Positions 14,707-16,411 of a stretch of 16,411 nucleotides of DNA are shown one piece after another. The stretch spans positions 1 to 16,411 of the forward strand of contig JBDTWB010000081.1 of NCBI GenBank assembly GCA_040006895.1, read 5' to 3'. The position numbers and the translations under genes were made by a program. Within the stretch, counting starts at the first letter, position 1; every line of letters starts with the position of its first letter. This stretch comes from CAIWHR01 sp040006895. Its GTDB lineage: Bacteria > Pseudomonadota > Gammaproteobacteria > Burkholderiales > Casimicrobiaceae. The notes beneath the pieces are model-generated. The model searched no databases and was not told the origin of the DNA. It was given only the letters and a program-made list of their open reading frames with translations.

Positions 14707-15515
14707 GCGGACATGTGGACCTTCAGGATTTGTCCGATTGCGCGGTCGAGCTTGCCGCATGGGCGGTCACCACGATCCGCGAGAGCCGTCCGCAGCCAAC
14801 CCACGCCAGGACCAAAGCCGATGCCGGCGACTGGGTGACACCGTTCGACGAGGCGGTGGAGCGCACGGTCCGCGAGCGGCTCATGGCGCGCTTTCCGGAC
14901 CATGTCATTTCCGGCGAGGAGTTCGGTCGCGACGACGATGCGCCAGACGACCGTGCGCCGGTGCGCTGGCATCTCGATCCCATCGACGGCACGATGAATT
15001 TCGTGCACGGCATTCCCTGGGTCGCCTTCAGCCTGGCTGCCGCCGATGCGGAGGGCGTGGCCGTGGGCGTGGTCGCCGACGTTTACCGCAACGAGATATT
15101 CCGCGCAATACGGGGAGGTGGTGCCTGGCTGGGCGGACAACGCCTGCATTGCGGTGCCTACGAACGCATCGCGGGAGGCGTGTTCCTCACCGAGTGGTCC
15201 GGCCAGCAGGCATGGCCACACATGGACCGGTACCTCGCGCGGGTGTCGTCGCAAGCGGCCGCGACCCGCATCATGGGCTCGTGCGCGCTCGCGCTCACCA
15301 TGGTCGGCGCAGGGCGGGCGAGCGGGGCCGTAATTCCGGGCAAGTACAACAGCTGGGACGTCTATGCCGGTGCGCTGATCGCGCGGGAGGCGGGTGCGGT
15401 CATCTACGATCGTCACGGCATGAGCGCTGGCGTGCCACTGGACGGGATCCTCGCGGCGCCCGCCGCGATCGCCGACAAGCTGTGGGGGATGTGGATGGCA
15501 CCGGATCCGGGGTGA
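14703..15515 (+). CDS. Inositol monophosphatase family protein (second copy)
   Basis: 270 residues. The IMPase-superfamily metal ligands are present: E72/E73 (SGEEFG), D92 and D95 (LDPIDGTMNF) and D219 (NSWDVYAG). The usual DGTTN reads DGTMN, a change in the metal/phosphate loop. A conserved RAIRGGGAWLGGQRL stretch follows. Expected role: Mg-dependent removal of phosphate from a polyol or sugar phosphate or, as in CysQ, from a 3'-phosphonucleotide; the sulfur link of the operon makes the latter worth keeping in mind. ATG 14703 has GGAG seven bases upstream and overlaps the stop of the short ORF. It is the last clear gene of the sulfatase/polyol operon. It is only distantly like the IMPase-family protein at 5366-6205, so the two are not a recent duplication. 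Confidence 0.88.
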   Translation: MSGHVDLQDLSDCAVELAAWAVTTIRESRPQPTHARTKADAGDWVTPFDEAVERTVRERLMARFPDHVISGEEFGRDDDAPDDRAPVRWHLDPIDGTMNFVHGIPWVAFSLAAADAEGVAVGVVADVYRNEIFRAIRGGGAWLGGQRLHCGAYERIAGGVFLTEWSGQQAWPHMDRYLARVSSQAAATRIMGSCALALTMVGAGRASGAVIPGKYNSWDVYAGALIAREAGAVIYDRHGMSAGVPLDGILAAPAAIADKLWGMWMAPDPG

Positions 15516-15930
15516 GAAGCGGGGGGTGCTTGGAGGCGGGGTTGGAATTGATCCGACGTCGCGTCAAATGTAGTTCTCGCGCTCACAGCTGGACAAAAGG
15601 GCCCTCACCACCATCGTTACCATCTGTACGCGTTGCGCGCTCGGGCCGATCGGCGCAATGACACATCGGGCACGGCTGATTTGACGTGATTTGGACCAAA
15701 GTAGGTTACGGGACCGATGAGGCCCTTCGCGCCATCGATGGGTGAGCGGCCGGCTGCGCGCAGCCCCGGTGATCCAAGGCAGACGGTCGGTTGAAGTGGG
15801 TGTGTCGATCAACCCCGCCGTCCTCGCGCGGGGCAAATAAACCGCGAAACTACCAAGGGGCGTCGGCCCCTCAGCTTGCGCTTGGATATTTTTGCATGCA
15901 AAATGGTACGCAAATCGACGGAGGGCCGTC
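15516..15930. other. Gene-free stretch with several small palindromes
   Basis: No convincing coding frame was found. Possible hairpins are CGTTGCGC/GCGCAATG (15631-15638 with 15653-15660, one G-T pair), GGCTGCGCGCAGCC (15752-15765), CCCCGC/GCGGGG (15813-15818 with 15828-15833) and AGGGGC/GCCCCT (15856-15861 with 15866-15871). None is followed by a T-tract, so no standard terminator for the upstream operon is visible. CGTCAAAT (15562-15569) and ATTTGACG (15679-15686) form an 8-bp inverted pair about 110 bases apart. The right end holds the promoter of the next gene. Confidence 0.6.
15876..15904 (+). promoter_or_regulatory. Candidate promoter with overlapping palindromic operator for the dehydratase gene
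   Basis: TTGCGC (15876-15881) and CAAAAT (15899-15904) are 17 bases apart. The perfect 14-bp palindrome TTTTGCATGCAAAA (15890-15903) overlaps the -10 box and lies 27 bases before the start codon. The arrangement fits repression by a dimeric regulator of the GntR or TetR type, not encoded in the window. Confidence 0.5.
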
Positions 15931-16411
15931 ATGGCGGGCGAGGAAGAGGCGATCGGAGAGGCGCGGATGATTCGCAGCGGCGAAGATTCGCCAATGCTCG
16001 ATGACGCGCAGATCGACGCTGCGCGCAAGCTCGTCGGCGTCTGGCTGCGTCGCGACGTACACACTCCGGCAATCTACGAACCGGTATCGGTTCACGACAT
16101 CCGTCGCTGGGCGCATTACAGCGTCGGCGATGATAATCCGCTGTTCGCCGACGTCGAATATGCCAAGCGCACGATTTGGGCGACGCCGATCGCCCCACCG
16201 ACGTTCGCCTATACGATCGACACCGGCATCGTCGCGCCCGGGCTCCCCGGAATCCAGTGGATCTTTGCGGGTTCGAGATTCGAGAACTTCCTCCCGATCC
16301 GACCTGGCGACACCATCGTCGCGCGGGCGCGGCTCATCGACGTACAGGTCAAGGAGGGTCGCAACGTCGCCCGTTATGTTAATCAGGTCGGCGAGGTTCT
16401 GTACACCAATC
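15931..16411 (+). CDS. MaoC-family (FAS1-type hotdog) dehydratase, N-terminal part, cut by the window end
   Basis: At least 160 residues, running off the right edge with no stop. GGAGGG (15920-15925) lies five bases before ATG 15931. After a short polar N-terminus the sequence follows the N-terminal MaoC/FAS1 dehydratase domain: SVHDIRRWAHYSVGDDNPLFADVEYAKRTIW, then ATPIAPPTFAY, then GSRFENFLPIRPGDTIVARARLIDV. Such hotdog enzymes hydrate or dehydrate acyl-CoA thioesters. The catalytic Asp/His pair usually belongs to the other hotdog half or partner subunit, so a second half or a second gene is expected beyond the window. Third codon positions carry visibly more A and T than the kinase or dehydrogenase genes. 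The gene has its own promoter and is probably functionally separate from the sulfatase operon. Confidence 0.85.
   Translation, partial: MAGEEEAIGEARMIRSGEDSPMLDDAQIDAARKLVGVWLRRDVHTPAIYEPVSVHDIRRWAHYSVGDDNPLFADVEYAKRTIWATPIAPPTFAYTIDTGIVAPGLPGIQWIFAGSRFENFLPIRPGDTIVARARLIDVQVKEGRNVARYVNQVGEVLYTN

Noticed and set aside
15564..16064. Minus-strand open frame across the gap and the MaoC-type gene, possibly a transposase end
   Set aside because: It has no ribosome-binding site or recognised motif and mostly lies opposite the MaoC-type coding region. I could not support a transposase call.

Overview
The window is 16,411 bases of GC-rich bacterial DNA. It has tightly packed genes, ATGA and TGATG gene overlaps, several GTG/TTG starts, and binding proteins with twin-arginine signal sequences. 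This suits a soil or aquatic proteobacterium, perhaps a Burkholderiales-type betaproteobacterium, although the sequence alone does not exclude an alphaproteobacterium. I saw no rRNA, tRNA, CRISPR array or intact insertion sequence.

Left half (32-7013, minus strand). One operon reads right to left: a GpdQ-like metallophosphoesterase, an inositol-monophosphatase-family phosphatase, a MalK/UgpC-type ATPase, two UgpA/UgpE-type permeases and a family-1 solute-binding protein. A small hairpin follows, then a divergent ProC-like reductase. The gene set suggests import of a phosphorylated or glycosylated polyol, such as a glycerophosphodiester, followed by hydrolysis inside the cell.

Middle (7014-9098). 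A LOG/TIGR00725-like protein on the plus strand converges with a LacI-family repressor gene on the minus strand, with one base between their stop codons. To the right of the repressor is a 204-base divergent intergenic region. It holds a near-palindrome with a central CG, laid over a plausible -10 box.

Right half (9099-15515, plus strand). A second operon, probably controlled by that LacI protein, encodes a Tat-exported NitT/TauT-type binding protein, a choline-sulfatase-like sulfatase, a zinc polyol dehydrogenase, an FGGY sugar kinase, a very short unrecognised ORF and a second inositol-monophosphatase-family protein. My inference is a catabolic route for a sulfate ester of a polyol or sugar: capture, desulfation, oxidation to a ketose, phosphorylation. 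No permease or ATPase accompanies this binding protein here.

Right edge (15516-16411). A gene-free stretch of about 415 bases is rich in small palindromes. It ends in a likely promoter and operator for a MaoC-type hotdog dehydratase gene that runs off the window. That gene is less GC-biased at third codon positions and is probably a separate locus.
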